A DNA stretch of 64,000 nt from Bin80 sp965261255 (GCA_965261255.1 CBDHCQ010000004.1:3534001-3598000), one strand, 5' to 3'. Shown: positions 1 to 9,919, counted from the first letter of the stretch. Made by a program: numbers and translations. The notes: generated from the letters alone by a model not told the origin.

Positions 1-1841
1 TCTTTGATCCGCGTTTTATCTCAATTCCGGCCTTGATCATGCTCTTGGGTCTGGTGATACTGAGGGGAGCAGACCTCGGCGTCAAGGTATTGTACGTCGT
101 TGCGGCGACGCTCCTGGGATCACTTGTCATGTTCTTTTTGGGTTCACCTCTGGAGGGTTTTGATCCCGGTTCAATAAGTTTGACGGACAAGATTGAACGG
201 CCGGATTCATTTATTGTCGTTTTTGCAATTGTCTTTCCTGCGTTCACAGGCATGACAGCCGGCGTGGGATTGTCAGGAGATTTACGTAATCCACGTAAAT
301 CCTTGCCACGAGGAACGCTGTGGGCGACGATTGCAGGGATGGTTGTCTATATGGCGATTGTCTACAAGCTTCACATCAGCGCTTCGCCTGAAGCCATGGC
401 GGAGGATCAATTGATCATGGCGCAGATAGCCGTGTGGGGTCCAGCAATCCTGATAGGGTTATGCTGTGCGACTCTGAGCAGCGCAATTGGATCGGTGCTA
501 GTGGCTCCCAGAACGCTTCAGGCGCTGGGTGCAGACAATACTTTGCCAGGGAAGCGGGGTAATACATGGGTGTCGCACGGCGTTGGGGCTGCTAACGATC
601 CTCGTCACGCAACAATAATCACAGGGATTCTGGCATTGATTATTGTGATCGTAGGCAATGTGAACCTTGTTGCAACGCTGATTTCGATGTTTTTCATGGT
701 GACCTACGGGTCGCTTTGCGCGATCAGTTTTATGGAGCATTTTGCTGCACGTCCCAGTTATCGTCCCAGTTTTCGTTCGCGTTGGTACATCAGTTTACTG
801 GGCGCAATCATGTGCTTCCTGTTGATGTTCCAGATCAGCTTTGTGTTTGCAGTGCTTGCTGTTCTGGTGCTTGTCGCGTTGTATCAGGCATTACGAATAG
901 CGAAGGGAGGAGAAGGAGATCTCGCCTCGCTCTTCCATAACGCGATTACCCAAGCAACGCGTTACATGCAGATTCGATTGCAGCAGCGCCGCGTAGATCA
1001 AACTCCCGAAGAATGGCGTCCCAGTGTGATCATGGTGAACGATCGCACGTTCGATCGGCGCAGCCCACTGACTATGCTGCGATGGCTTTGCCATCGATAT
1101 GGTTTTGGCACCTATGTGCATTTCATCAAGGGCAAGCTCACAGAGACCACCTTTTCTGAGAGCAATGCTGTGAGGTCTCGACTATTAGAACTAGCCAGGA
1201 GGCAGCACAGTACAGTATATATGGATACCGTCGTGAGCCCGTCAATTACATCAGCTTTGGCTCAGACGCTACAGGTTCCGGGCGTATCCGGGATGTCGAA
1301 TAATTCTATTCTGTTTGAATTCGCACAGCGAGACTCCCTGGACGTAGTTGAGAGTATTGTCGATCAATGTCAATTTGCAGCCGGCACAGATATGACATTA
1401 ATGGTGCTTCGTCACTGTGAAACTCACTTTGGCGGCAAAGATTCCATCCATGTCTGGCTGACATGGAATGATAAAGCTAATGCGAACACCATGATTCTGC
1501 TCAGCTACATTCTATTGGGGCATCCAGATTGGAAGCAGGCACAAGTGCAGGTTTTTGCTGCCCTGCCAGAGACGGAAGTAGAAGGTACCCGGCAGGAGTT
1601 TGCACAGTTGATCAAAGAGGAGAGGCTGCCGATTTCCGAGAAGAATATAAAGTATATCGCAACCGAAACTGCTGAGACATTTAGAAAACTGGTCATTGAC
1701 AAGTCTTTTGATGCGAGCTTGACGGTTATTGGTTTTGATATGCATGGACTCAAAACACGCGGGGCGGAGGTGTTCACAAATCATGACCAACTTCATGATG
1801 TGTTGTTCGTGCGTGCTCCGAGGCAGATAAAAATTAATTGA
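1..1841 (+). CDS. SLC12/APC-family permease, 5' end outside the window
   Basis: Membrane transporter of the amino acid-polyamine-organocation superfamily, closest to the Na-K-Cl cotransporter (SLC12) type. The reading frame is open to the left edge, so the true start and the first membrane helices are missing; the TTG at 33 is only the first possible codon inside the window. The N-terminal part visible here has hydrophobic helices and the segment FTGMTAGVGLSGDLRNPRKS, which matches the conserved TM6 region of SLC12 carriers. After about residue 290 the protein becomes a soluble cytoplasmic tail of about 300 residues, as in SLC12 proteins. The substrate cannot be told from sequence. It is followed after 9 bases by a glycogen synthase gene, so the two may be cotranscribed. 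Confidence 0.85.
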   Translation, partial: FDPRFISIPALIMLLGLVILRGADLGVKVLYVVAATLLGSLVMFFLGSPLEGFDPGSISLTDKIERPDSFIVVFAIVFPAFTGMTAGVGLSGDLRNPRKSLPRGTLWATIAGMVVYMAIVYKLHISASPEAMAEDQLIMAQIAVWGPAILIGLCCATLSSAIGSVLVAPRTLQALGADNTLPGKRGNTWVSHGVGAANDPRHATIITGILALIIVIVGNVNLVATLISMFFMVTYGSLCAISFMEHFAARPSYRPSFRSRWYISLLGAIMCFLLMFQISFVFAVLAVLVLVALYQALRIAKGGEGDLASLFHNAITQATRYMQIRLQQRRVDQTPEEWRPSVIMVNDRTFDRRSPLTMLRWLCHRYGFGTYVHFIKGKLTETTFSESNAVRSRLLELARRQHSTVYMDTVVSPSITSALAQTLQVPGVSGMSNNSILFEFAQRDSLDVVESIVDQCQFAAGTDMTLMVLRHCETHFGGKDSIHVWLTWNDKANANTMILLSYILLGHPDWKQAQVQVFAALPETEVEGTRQEFAQLIKEERLPISEKNIKYIATETAETFRKLVIDKSFDASLTVIGFDMHGLKTRGAEVFTNHDQLHDVLFVRAPRQIKIN

Positions 1842-1850
1842 GGATACGGA

Positions 1851-3026
1851 GTGAAAATCACCATTTTGACTAATGAGTACCCGCCGAATATTTACGGCGG
1901 TGCAGGTGTCCATGTTAAGTATCTCGTCCGTGAACTGGCACGTTACAATCCGGTGCAGGTCTATGCATTTGGAGAACAGGAGCAGGTTACGGATTCCCTG
2001 AGGGTGCAGGGTGTGTCGGATGCCGGGGCGCCCGAGGGTACGGATCCTCGCTTTAACAAGTTTTTTGGTACGCTGCAGCGAAATCTGGCGATGGCTGCGG
2101 CAGCGGAAACCACAGATATTGTTCACTGTCACACATGGTACACTCACTGGGCCGGCTGTCTGACCAAACAGCTCACGGGTGCCAAGCTATTGTTGACCAC
2201 ACACAGTCTGGAGCCGCACAGGCCTTGGAAGGTGGAGCAACTGGGGCGTGCATACCACGGAAGTTCTTGGATTGAAAAAACGGCTTATCAGGCTGCAGAT
2301 GCTGTGATTGCAGTGTCTCCCCTGATGAAAGAGGATGTAGTCTCTCTTTATGGCATTAATCCAGATATAGTCCATGTGATTCCCAACGGAATTGACTTGG
2401 ACGAGTACCAACCGACATTCGATGGTGCTGTGCTGCGCAGGTATGGCGTGGACCCCGACCGACCATTCGCCCTATTTGTTGGGAGAATTACCCGGCAAAA
2501 GGGAATAATTCACCTGTTACATGCTATCGCCCACTTGTGCCCGGGCACGCAGGTGGTTCTGGCGGCCGGCGCGCCGGATACGCCGGAGATTGAAGCGGAA
2601 ATGATCCAGAATGTCACTGAACTGAAGAACACAGGGCGCCACAGTGTGGTCTGGATCCGTGAAATGATGCCGCCTCCTGAGTTGGTAGTGTTGTATTCCC
2701 ATGCCCAAGTGTTTGTATGTCCTTCGGTGTACGAGCCATTTGGGATCATCAATCTTGAAGCGATGGCTTGTGAGACAGCCGTTGTGGCTTCGGATGTGGG
2801 AGGTATTCCAATGGTGGTGATAGAAGGAGAGACTGGTCATTTGGTGGAGCTTGAGGGCGAAGGCTTTGCACGGAGGTTGGCGGCCAAAATTGATTTATTG
2901 ATGCAGGACGCTGACCAAAGTCGCATAATGGGACGTCGGGGGCGCGAACGTGTAGAGGCGAATTTCAGTTGGAGAGCTGTTGCAAAGCAAACGACAGCGC
3001 TCTACGAGTCACTCCAATCAACTTAG
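1851..3026 (+). CDS. glgA: Glycogen synthase, GT4 (actinobacterial GlgA/GlgM) type
   Basis: Retaining glycosyltransferase with a GT-B fold that uses ADP-glucose to extend glycogen or, in the GlgM variant, to make maltose-1-phosphate. The 391-residue length fits the short GT4 form (TIGR02149-like), not the 480-residue GT5 form. The N-terminal domain starts MKITILTNEYPPNIYGGAGV, with the glycine-rich acceptor/ADP-glucose loop. The C-terminal domain holds FVGRITRQKG and the E-x7-E motif region VYEPFGIINLEAMACETAVV. The start is GTG at 1851 with a purine-rich GGATACGGAG just upstream. Whether the product is glycogen or maltose-1-phosphate cannot be decided here. Confidence 0.88.
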   Translation: MKITILTNEYPPNIYGGAGVHVKYLVRELARYNPVQVYAFGEQEQVTDSLRVQGVSDAGAPEGTDPRFNKFFGTLQRNLAMAAAAETTDIVHCHTWYTHWAGCLTKQLTGAKLLLTTHSLEPHRPWKVEQLGRAYHGSSWIEKTAYQAADAVIAVSPLMKEDVVSLYGINPDIVHVIPNGIDLDEYQPTFDGAVLRRYGVDPDRPFALFVGRITRQKGIIHLLHAIAHLCPGTQVVLAAGAPDTPEIEAEMIQNVTELKNTGRHSVVWIREMMPPPELVVLYSHAQVFVCPSVYEPFGIINLEAMACETAVVASDVGGIPMVVIEGETGHLVELEGEGFARRLAAKIDLLMQDADQSRIMGRRGRERVEANFSWRAVAKQTTALYESLQST

Positions 3027-3775
3027 ATCCTCAAGTGACTGCGAACCGTTACGCAGCCTACACTCTCCTTAAGTCTGGCCGCGGGATTATATGCGGCAGA
3101 AAATATTGATCAATACCACGCAACGCCAAGGTGTTTTTACCGTTCCGCCATGATACATGTATAGCTGTTCGCAGCTGAAGAGGGCCTGCCCCGTTGATTT
3201 CCGTGAATTAAACGATAACGCCGGTTGCAGGGGGAAGAACGTTTAAATCTCTTTGGCGGCTAACCGGGCCCGGCGCCTGCGCTCCAACTGAAGGAAGATC
3301 ATTCCGAGGCTTGTTGTTTCCATATCTGGAAAAGGGCATGAACGATAAGCTCGGCGAGGTGCTCAAGGGAGTTCTCAGTCTGCAGAAGGAGTTGAAGGAA
3401 GAGCTTGAAAGATTCCGCGCTGAGGCGCGCAGAGGCTTTGACGGCGAGAGCGAGGGGTTTAAAACCACTGGTAGGATGAGTGACTCTCTTTCGGCCCGCT
3501 GGGAGAACAATGAAGGCTTTCCTGCAGAGGAAAAATGAGGTACGCGTAATTAGAAACCCCTACGAAAACCTTCATTCCTTGACGGCATCTCTCAGCTCAA
3601 TGATACAGGGGAAGGCGTTTGAACTTAATACGAGATACACCTGTACCATGCGGGATCATCCAGATTCATGTAATGAGCAAAATTTAGGTAAATCCGGAGT
3701 ATTGCCAATGGGAGCAATAGTTCTTTACTTTCTGGAACAGCTTTGTAATAGCCATCCTTAATTGCTTAGGGGGAA
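3027..3775. other. Sparse intergenic region with one weak small ORF
   Basis: About 750 bases between glgA and the Cache lipoprotein. The only plausible reading frame is a plus-strand ORF from the ATG at 3338 to 3538 (66 codons). Its Lys/Glu-rich N-terminal half (LQKELKEELERFRAEA) would form an amphipathic helix or coiled coil. An AAGG lies close upstream of that ATG. The other frames here have poor composition. No RNA gene was recognised. Confidence 0.4.
3338..3538 (+). CDS. Possible small coiled-coil protein (hypothetical)
   Basis: A 66-codon ORF, not recognised as any family. The first half is strongly helical and charged, with heptad-like spacing around LSLQKELKEELERFRAEA; the second half is low in complexity. 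It could be a small regulatory or packing protein, or noise. It is listed because its composition is unlike the surrounding shadow frames. There is no supporting operon context. Confidence 0.3.
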   Translation: MNDKLGEVLKGVLSLQKELKEELERFRAEARRGFDGESEGFKTTGRMSDSLSARWENNEGFPAEEK

Positions 3776-3781
3776 TTGAAC

Positions 3782-4315
3782 ATGTGCGAAATTGCGGAAA
3801 CCACCAAACGACCTGGAACTGCCTTGGTTCTTGCACTATGCGTCCTTATGATTGCCCAGGCCTGCAGCTCCGGCGCGCCCGACCAAGAAGAGCTCAAGTC
3901 CGATGTTAACGTGTCCCTTGATGGCTTTGTGGCGGAATTGGTAGCGAGGCGACCGGCCGACCCAGACGCCTACGCGGAACGGTTGCAGGCTTATCTGGAA
4001 GCCCACCCCGCGTTCTACGGCAGCGCCGCCGCGTTGCTGGACGAGTCGGGCAACATTACCGCAGTCCCTTACGTTTGCCGCACTTCTGAAGGATATGATA
4101 CCCGGGACCTTTCCTTGCCCCAGTACAACTACGACCTAGCGTCGCAAGAGTGGATTGCCCTGCCGCTGGCTGCCAATGCGAGCGTTTGGACATCCCCGTA
4201 CTTTGACGCCGGCGGGGGAGAAATCTGGATGATTACGCGCTCGGTGCTGGCACGGGACGCTGACGGCATATTTGCTATTGTTACCACCGACCTGCCTGTG
4301 ACCGCCCCGGAGTAG
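3782..4315 (+). CDS. Cache-domain lipoprotein
   Basis: Exported lipoprotein of about 177 residues made of little more than a single Cache (extracellular ligand-sensing) domain. A hydrophobic signal peptide ends in the lipobox ALCVLMIAQAC. The domain carries the usual Cache landmarks: a Tyr-rich stretch RDLSLPQYNYD, then WTSPYFDAGGGEIWMITRSV, then DADGIFAIVTTDL. Cache domains normally sit in front of a histidine kinase, chemoreceptor or cyclase; here no transmembrane output domain follows, so it is a free lipid-anchored sensor or binding protein. The ATG at 3782 is preferred over the TTG at 3776 because AGGGGG at 3768-3773 then has an 8-base spacing. No signalling partner lies next to it. Confidence 0.75.
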   Translation: MCEIAETTKRPGTALVLALCVLMIAQACSSGAPDQEELKSDVNVSLDGFVAELVARRPADPDAYAERLQAYLEAHPAFYGSAAALLDESGNITAVPYVCRTSEGYDTRDLSLPQYNYDLASQEWIALPLAANASVWTSPYFDAGGGEIWMITRSVLARDADGIFAIVTTDLPVTAPE

Positions 4316-4930
4316 CGGTTCTTTTCTGTTCCGCTTCACTTGTTGAGAATATCGGCTTCCGCAAGAGTCTGAAGAGATTGCCAAGGAATAGGCGGAGAAT
4401 CTTGGCTGGCACTGTAAGTTATTCCCTTACGAGCTATAATTTTTCATGAGGTCCCAGAAACATACCGATACCGGCTAGACTAGCCATGCCGCAGGACGCT
4501 AGCATTGCTGCGTTGACACGGCGGTGCTCGAGGCCGGTAATTATCTTTCGAATCTGTTGCTCCTCCTTGACTATTCCCGCAGGAGTTTTACTTCAAACAC
4601 GCGATGTGCTTGTTTCTTAGCCAGTCGGTCGCGCTGTCCGGTCCACGCGTGAGCCAGTACGGCTAACTCGTTGTGTGCGGGTATGTCGTCTGAGTGGTAG
4701 TCTTATATATGTGCCCAAGAACGGACAATAGCTCATCAAACCATTGTCGGCTTCATAATACCCATGCGGTCTGCTGAGCGAATGACTGCGTTTGACCCGT
4801 AGCACCAGATAAGCTGGTTAGCCTTCGGTGTGATTGCCAAGCTTACATCGGTTCCGCATCTGGAACGATGCTCAATAGCATTTTCTTCTGAATCCGCCAG
4901 GCAAGTACCACAGCATTCAAGCTACGCCGG
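4316..4930. other. Intergenic region with a degraded coding fragment
   Basis: About 600 bases with no intact gene. On the minus strand, roughly 4712 down to 4575, a stop-bounded frame of 43 codons reads with protein-like composition (around HNELAVLAHAWTGQRDRL). It has no start codon and is flanked by stops, so it looks like the remnant of a lost gene. The source family is not recognised. Confidence 0.35.
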
Positions 4931-6256
4931 TCATTCGTTGTCTTTGGATAGCGACAAAGCAGCCAAATTCGCAAAATTACGGGTCAGGTACATGGTCAAG
5001 GCCAGGAGTAAGAACAAGCCAATACTGCCCGCCAGGAGTGCATAATCCTGCAACTGGAGGAGCAGGAATATGAAGGTGTACAGGATCACAAGAATTCCAG
5101 CCGTAAGCATGCCAATATTGCTCGAGCGGTAAATCGTTCCCGCATAAAGTGCAGCAAGTCCTATCGTAGCGACCCCAGATAGAATGTAAGCACTGTTGAA
5201 GGGCAGGTGTTCGCCGAGCGAGAGGAGCATCAGGAAGAACAGACAAAGATCAAGCCCCATCAAGATGTATTGGAACGGATGCGCACGCAGCCCCATTCGC
5301 AGTTCAATCAGAAAGAATGCCAGCAGGGTCAGCCCCACCAACAGGAATCCGTAACGAGTGGATCGTTGTGTCTTGCGGTATTGATCAACCGGGGGATACA
5401 GCGAGAGCCCGAAAGCCGAGTCTAACAAGTGCACTTCTTCGTCACGCCATGACTGCCCGAAGGGGCGGTTCAGATCCAAAACCTGCCAACTGGCGGAAAA
5501 TCCATCGTCGGTAACTGTTCGTTCGTCCGGGAGGAAAGCACCGCTGAAGCTGGGAGCATCCCATGAAGAAGTAAGCTCAACCTGTGTTGTCTTTCCCACA
5601 GGGACAAATAGAAGCTCATCATTGCCGTCAAGCCTAAGGTTAAAGCTGAACTCGCTTGGCGAATCTGCTGCAACTCGGGAGCTGATTCCGGCAGGTACGA
5701 GTCGACCTGCCTCCTGCATGCCGGAACTGAAGGCAATGGTGGTGTCGGACCAGTTCAGGAGGACTTCGTCCTTGATTCCCCGCATATCCGTGATGCCAAA
5801 AGCTATGAAGGCCTCCTGCCACCTAATAGCATCCTCTTCAACAGACCAAGTACTGAAATCAGCACCGGGAAAGGTCCCGCTGACAGTTAGATCTGCGGTG
5901 TACAGGATCGTTTGGTAGATGCCCCTGTAGCGGATTTCAGGTTCGATCGTCCCGGTTATGTTCAGCGTTTCGGGTAGGAAGAATGCGTGTCTCAGCATTG
6001 TAAGGCGCTCGGGGTTATCGCCACTCACATACTCGGAGCTCAAAAAGGGGACGACGACTACGGGCCCGAGGAGTGTTTGCTGTCCACTCCATTCATTTCC
6101 AATGTCGTGTATAGTATCGTCATGCCTGATGCTGCGGTCGTTGACCAGATCACTAACTATCGCGAGGGGGATCATAAGGACCAGTGTCAGCATGGCCATA
6201 GTGGCCAGCCGCAATCCTACAGATTGACCTAGGCGTTCAAGAAATTCGTTTGCCAT
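4931..6256 (-). CDS. creD: CreD-family inner membrane protein
   Basis: Inner-membrane protein of the CreD (cell envelope integrity) family, 441 residues against about 450 in E. coli. One N-terminal helix (RLATMAMLTLVLMIPLAIV) is followed by the family signature LVNDRSIRHDDTIHDIGNEW and WSGQQTLLGPVVVVPF. A large periplasmic domain comes next, then a cluster of about five to six helices at the C-terminus. In proteobacteria creD belongs to the CreBC regulon; no creB or creC gene is next to it here. Its ATG lies 3 bases after the gcvP stop, so it is probably the last gene of a gcvP-creD transcript. Its molecular function is poorly known. Confidence 0.9.
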   Translation of the reverse strand: MANEFLERLGQSVGLRLATMAMLTLVLMIPLAIVSDLVNDRSIRHDDTIHDIGNEWSGQQTLLGPVVVVPFLSSEYVSGDNPERLTMLRHAFFLPETLNITGTIEPEIRYRGIYQTILYTADLTVSGTFPGADFSTWSVEEDAIRWQEAFIAFGITDMRGIKDEVLLNWSDTTIAFSSGMQEAGRLVPAGISSRVAADSPSEFSFNLRLDGNDELLFVPVGKTTQVELTSSWDAPSFSGAFLPDERTVTDDGFSASWQVLDLNRPFGQSWRDEEVHLLDSAFGLSLYPPVDQYRKTQRSTRYGFLLVGLTLLAFFLIELRMGLRAHPFQYILMGLDLCLFFLMLLSLGEHLPFNSAYILSGVATIGLAALYAGTIYRSSNIGMLTAGILVILYTFIFLLLQLQDYALLAGSIGLFLLLALTMYLTRNFANLAALSLSKDNE

Positions 6257-6259
6257 GAG

Positions 6260-9109
6260 TTATGTCTGGTATTCTTCTAATGGGGGGCACGAGCAGACCA
6301 GGTTTCTATCACCATAAGCTTCATCTATCCTGCGAACGGTGGGCCAAAACTTATGGTGGCGCGTCCAGGGTACAGGGAAAGCTGCCTGTGCTCTGGTGTA
6401 AGGAAGATCATAGTTATCCGCGCAGACTAATGCCATGGTATGCGGAGCCTGTTTGAGAATGTTGCGTTTTTTGTCTTGTCGGCCTTCTTCAATTTCCTTA
6501 ATCTCACCCCGAATTGCAATCATTGCTTCACAGAAGCGGTCAAGTTCAGCCTTGGATTCGCTTTCGGTAGGCTCAATCATCATAGTGCCGCTTACGGGCC
6601 ATGACATGGTTGGTGCATGGTAGCCGTAATCCATAAGACGTTTGGCGATATCAACCGCTTCGATACCTGTTGTGCGCTTGAGTGGCCGTACATCCAGGAT
6701 GAACTCGTGTGCGACATGGCCTTGTCTGCCGCGGAACAGGAGTTCATAGTATTCGGACAGGCGGTGAGCAAGGTAGTTGGCGTTAAGGATTGCAATTTCT
6801 GAGCAGCGCCTGAGTCCGTTAGGGCCGAGCAGTGCGATGTAAGCCCAACTGATGAGCAGGATACTTGCGCTACCATACGGTGCAGATGCAACCGGATCTA
6901 TCGCCTGTGCTCCGCCTGTTTGGGCGAGTGGATGCCCGGGCAGGAAGGGGGCAAGGTGCTCTGCAACACAGATTGGTCCGACACCCGGGCCACCACCACC
7001 GTGTGGAATCGCAAAGGTCTTGTGCAGGTTTAGGTGACACACGTCGGCACCAAAATGTCCAGGCTTACAAAGTCCCACCTGTGCATTCATATTAGCCCCG
7101 TCCAGATACACTTGGCCGCCGTGTTTGTGGACCAGATCACAAATGTCACGTATTTGCTCCTCAAACACCCCGTATGTGGTCGGGTATGTGATCATAAGCG
7201 CAGCCAGGTTATTGCTATTTCGTGCAGTTTTGCTTTCCAGGTCGTTAAGGTCAATATCTCCGTTGCCCAGGGTTTTGACGACCACCACTTTCATCCCAGC
7301 CATGACGGCGCTGGCAGGATTGGTGCCGTGTGCCGAATCAGGCACAAGGCACACGTTGCGGTGAGACTCTCCCTTGCTGGCGAGATAGGCTCGAATAACC
7401 AGCAGCCCGGCATATTCACCACTGGCCCCGGCATTGGGTTGCAGCGACACGGCAGAAAAACCTGTTAACTCGCCCAGCCATTTTTCAAGGTCACGGAAGA
7501 TTTCGTGGTAACCGATTGCCTGATCAACGGGTGCAAACGGATGCAGCCCACTGTAATTGGCCCAACTCACCGGTGCCAATTGCACTGCCGCATTCAACTT
7601 CATAGTACAGGAGCCAAGTGGGATCATACTGGTTGTGAGCGATAGATCACGAGAGGCGAGGCGGTGCAAGTAGCGCATCAACTCTGTTTCAGAGCGATAC
7701 TGGTTGAATCTTGGATGTGTCAGATAAGGCGTATCCCGGTGCAGTATTCCGTCATAAGATGCGGGAATCTGTGCAACCAGTTCTGCTGCACTGGACGTAT
7801 TTGCACCAAAGAGGTTGAGAAGGTCATCCACATCCTTGCCAGTTGTGGTTTCGTTTAGCGAGATGCAAACTGCTCCATCAGCCAGATATCGGAGATTGAT
7901 TTCCCGCGACTCTGCCCGCGTGCGGAGGTCGGCTGGTGGATTCTCTATGCAAATTGTGTCAAAATACTCCTGGTGCCGAACCTGGTAGTTGTCCTTAAGC
8001 AGTCCATTCGCTAATGCACGCGTCCACATATGGACGCACAAGGCGATGTTTCGAAGGCCATTGGGGCCATGAAAGACCGCATAGGCTCCGGCCATTACGG
8101 CGAGTAGAACCTGCGCCGTGCATATGTTGCTGGTTGCACGTGCGCGCTTGATATGCTGTTCACGCATTTGCAAAGCCATGCGCAGTGCACGTTTCCCATC
8201 CATATCCACGGTAACTCCAATCATTCGTCCCGGTACTTGGCGTCGAAAGGCGTTCCTGGTTGAAAAGAACGCTGCGTGCGGTCCCCCGTATCCAAGAGGA
8301 ACCCCGAACCGCTGGGAGTTACCGATCACTGCATCCGCGCCGAATTGTCCGGGTGCCCGAAGCAGCGCCAGGCTGAGCAGATCAGCAGCTACCGCTACAT
8401 ATGCGCCTGTCCCGTGCGCCTGATTGCAAAGTTCTTCATAGTCATGAATGACACCGTCAGAACCGGGGTATTGCACCAGTGCACCGAACACATCGGGAGT
8501 GAACTCAAACGACTTATGATCACTAACGACCACCTTAATCCCCAATGGAGCTGCACGGCCCTGCACTACACTGATGGTTTGGGGATGACAGTCGGTGGAC
8601 ACCAAAAACTTTTTGCGATTGCGTGCAAGACGGAAGAACATCATCATAGCCTCCGCCGCTGCGGTACCTTCGTCCAGGAGGGAAGCATTGGCAATCTTCA
8701 TCCCGGTGAGGTCAATGATTGCAGTCTGGAAGTTCAGAAGCGCTTCCAGGCGACCCTGAGAAATTTCAGCCTGGTATGGCGTGTACTGTGTGTACCACGA
8801 TGGATTTTCCAACACTGCTCGCAGGATTGCTCTTGGCGTGATTGTGTCGTGGTATCCCATGCCGATATACGACCGAAAAATTTTGTTGCGACGTCCAATG
8901 GTTCTGAGATCGGAAAGGACTACATGCTCCGGGCGTGCCTCAGGTACATCAAGTGGACGGTCATCAAAGATTGATGCGGGTATGGTATTGCTGATCAATT
9001 CGTCAAGTGAATGTAGACCTAGCATCTCTACCATGTTCTGCACATCGTCCTTCGACGGACCTATGTGACGAGCAGCAAAGCGATCTGCGTGTGGTAGGTA
9101 CGTGCTCAT
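6260..9109 (-). CDS. gcvP: Glycine dehydrogenase (decarboxylating), P protein
   Basis: The P protein of the glycine cleavage system: a pyridoxal-phosphate enzyme that decarboxylates glycine and passes the aminomethyl group to lipoylated H protein. The single 949-residue chain fuses the two halves that are separate (GcvPA/GcvPB) in some bacteria. The PLP lysine lies in HLNLHKTFAIPHGGGGPGVG in the C-terminal half. The N-terminus YLPHADRFAARHIGPSKDDV is typical of long-form GcvP. gcvT and gcvH are not in the window. It sits upstream of creD on the minus strand and downstream of rnc. Confidence 0.97.
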   Translation of the reverse strand: MSTYLPHADRFAARHIGPSKDDVQNMVEMLGLHSLDELISNTIPASIFDDRPLDVPEARPEHVVLSDLRTIGRRNKIFRSYIGMGYHDTITPRAILRAVLENPSWYTQYTPYQAEISQGRLEALLNFQTAIIDLTGMKIANASLLDEGTAAAEAMMMFFRLARNRKKFLVSTDCHPQTISVVQGRAAPLGIKVVVSDHKSFEFTPDVFGALVQYPGSDGVIHDYEELCNQAHGTGAYVAVAADLLSLALLRAPGQFGADAVIGNSQRFGVPLGYGGPHAAFFSTRNAFRRQVPGRMIGVTVDMDGKRALRMALQMREQHIKRARATSNICTAQVLLAVMAGAYAVFHGPNGLRNIALCVHMWTRALANGLLKDNYQVRHQEYFDTICIENPPADLRTRAESREINLRYLADGAVCISLNETTTGKDVDDLLNLFGANTSSAAELVAQIPASYDGILHRDTPYLTHPRFNQYRSETELMRYLHRLASRDLSLTTSMIPLGSCTMKLNAAVQLAPVSWANYSGLHPFAPVDQAIGYHEIFRDLEKWLGELTGFSAVSLQPNAGASGEYAGLLVIRAYLASKGESHRNVCLVPDSAHGTNPASAVMAGMKVVVVKTLGNGDIDLNDLESKTARNSNNLAALMITYPTTYGVFEEQIRDICDLVHKHGGQVYLDGANMNAQVGLCKPGHFGADVCHLNLHKTFAIPHGGGGPGVGPICVAEHLAPFLPGHPLAQTGGAQAIDPVASAPYGSASILLISWAYIALLGPNGLRRCSEIAILNANYLAHRLSEYYELLFRGRQGHVAHEFILDVRPLKRTTGIEAVDIAKRLMDYGYHAPTMSWPVSGTMMIEPTESESKAELDRFCEAMIAIRGEIKEIEEGRQDKKRNILKQAPHTMALVCADNYDLPYTRAQAAFPVPWTRHHKFWPTVRRIDEAYGDRNLVCSCPPLEEYQT

Positions 9110-9172
9110 GGTACAGTATTATGTGGTTTTGGGGCAAAAACCGGCGGGTCGCACTCAGGCTTCAATATTTCC

Positions 9173-9919
9173 TTAATTCCCACTAGAAAGGGATTGCAGC
9201 GCCTGATGGGCAGCGCCTTGTTCTGCGTTCTTTTTTGTCCTTGCCAGACCTCGTCCTTGGCGACGCCCTTTGACGTAAACATCAACGGTAAAGATACAAT
9301 TGTTGGGAGGGCCATCCTTTCCTGCAACCACATAGACGGGCGGGTCCCATTTCTTGGCCTGGGCGAGTTCTTGGAGAAGGCTTTTATAGTTATCGTCTCT
9401 GTTTGCCAGTTTAGGCAGATCAATTCCGCCCAATACATGTGTATGAATGAATCTCCGCGAAGCGCTTATACCACTGTCCAAGTGGATAGCCCCAATTATA
9501 GATTCCAGGCAGTTAGCCAGAACAGAGTCAATTTTGCGATTATTTTGCAGGTCCAGGTGCGGACCAAATTCGAGGAAATCAATCAGCCGAAGTTTGCGGG
9601 CAATTTTTGTGCAGGTTTCACGACGTATTATTCTGGATCGCAGAGTGGTCAGAAACCCCTCCATCTGGTCCGGGAATTCTTCGTACAGATATTCGGTAAC
9701 GACTGCACCCAGGATGGCGTCTCCCAGGAATTCAAGACGTTCATAGGAGCCCAGTAATCCAGCGGATTGCTCATTCTCGGCAGAGGGATGGCGCAAGGCT
9801 TTCTCAAACAGTGTGAAGTTGTAAATGCGGACACCGAGAGTTGCTTCAAGTGCAATCCAGCGTGCGTTTCTCCGGCGATACAGCGTTCGGTGAAACGTTC
9901 GGGTCAGGTTCCTGATCAT
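9173..9919 (-). CDS. rnc: Ribonuclease III
   Basis: Double-strand-specific endoribonuclease that processes rRNA and mRNA. It has an N-terminal RNase III domain with signature ERLEFLGDAIL (metal and catalytic Glu/Asp) and a C-terminal double-stranded-RNA-binding domain starting near DNYKSLLQELAQAK and ending with TKKNAEQGAAHQAL. The second catalytic motif reads SVLANCLESIIGAI: the Glu is kept, but the Asp seen in E. coli (D114) is Asn here. From memory, Asn at this site is common in Bacteroidota enzymes, so it is probably a lineage feature and not a loss of function. A basic 25-residue extension precedes the domain. It lies 63 bases upstream of gcvP. Confidence 0.95.
   Translation of the reverse strand: MIRNLTRTFHRTLYRRRNARWIALEATLGVRIYNFTLFEKALRHPSAENEQSAGLLGSYERLEFLGDAILGAVVTEYLYEEFPDQMEGFLTTLRSRIIRRETCTKIARKLRLIDFLEFGPHLDLQNNRKIDSVLANCLESIIGAIHLDSGISASRRFIHTHVLGGIDLPKLANRDDNYKSLLQELAQAKKWDPPVYVVAGKDGPPNNCIFTVDVYVKGRRQGRGLARTKKNAEQGAAHQALQSLSSGN

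Noticed and set aside
1512..2147. Minus-strand frame of 211 codons across the permease/glgA junction
   Set aside because: It is antisense to two clear genes, Cys/His/Arg-rich and without recognisable motifs.
8276..8974. Long plus-strand frame (232 codons) opposite gcvP
   Set aside because: Composition is unlike a protein and it lies wholly inside the well-supported gcvP on the other strand.
9110..9172. Glycine riboswitch before gcvP
   Set aside because: Only 63 bases separate rnc from gcvP, too short for the aptamer, and no conserved core was seen.
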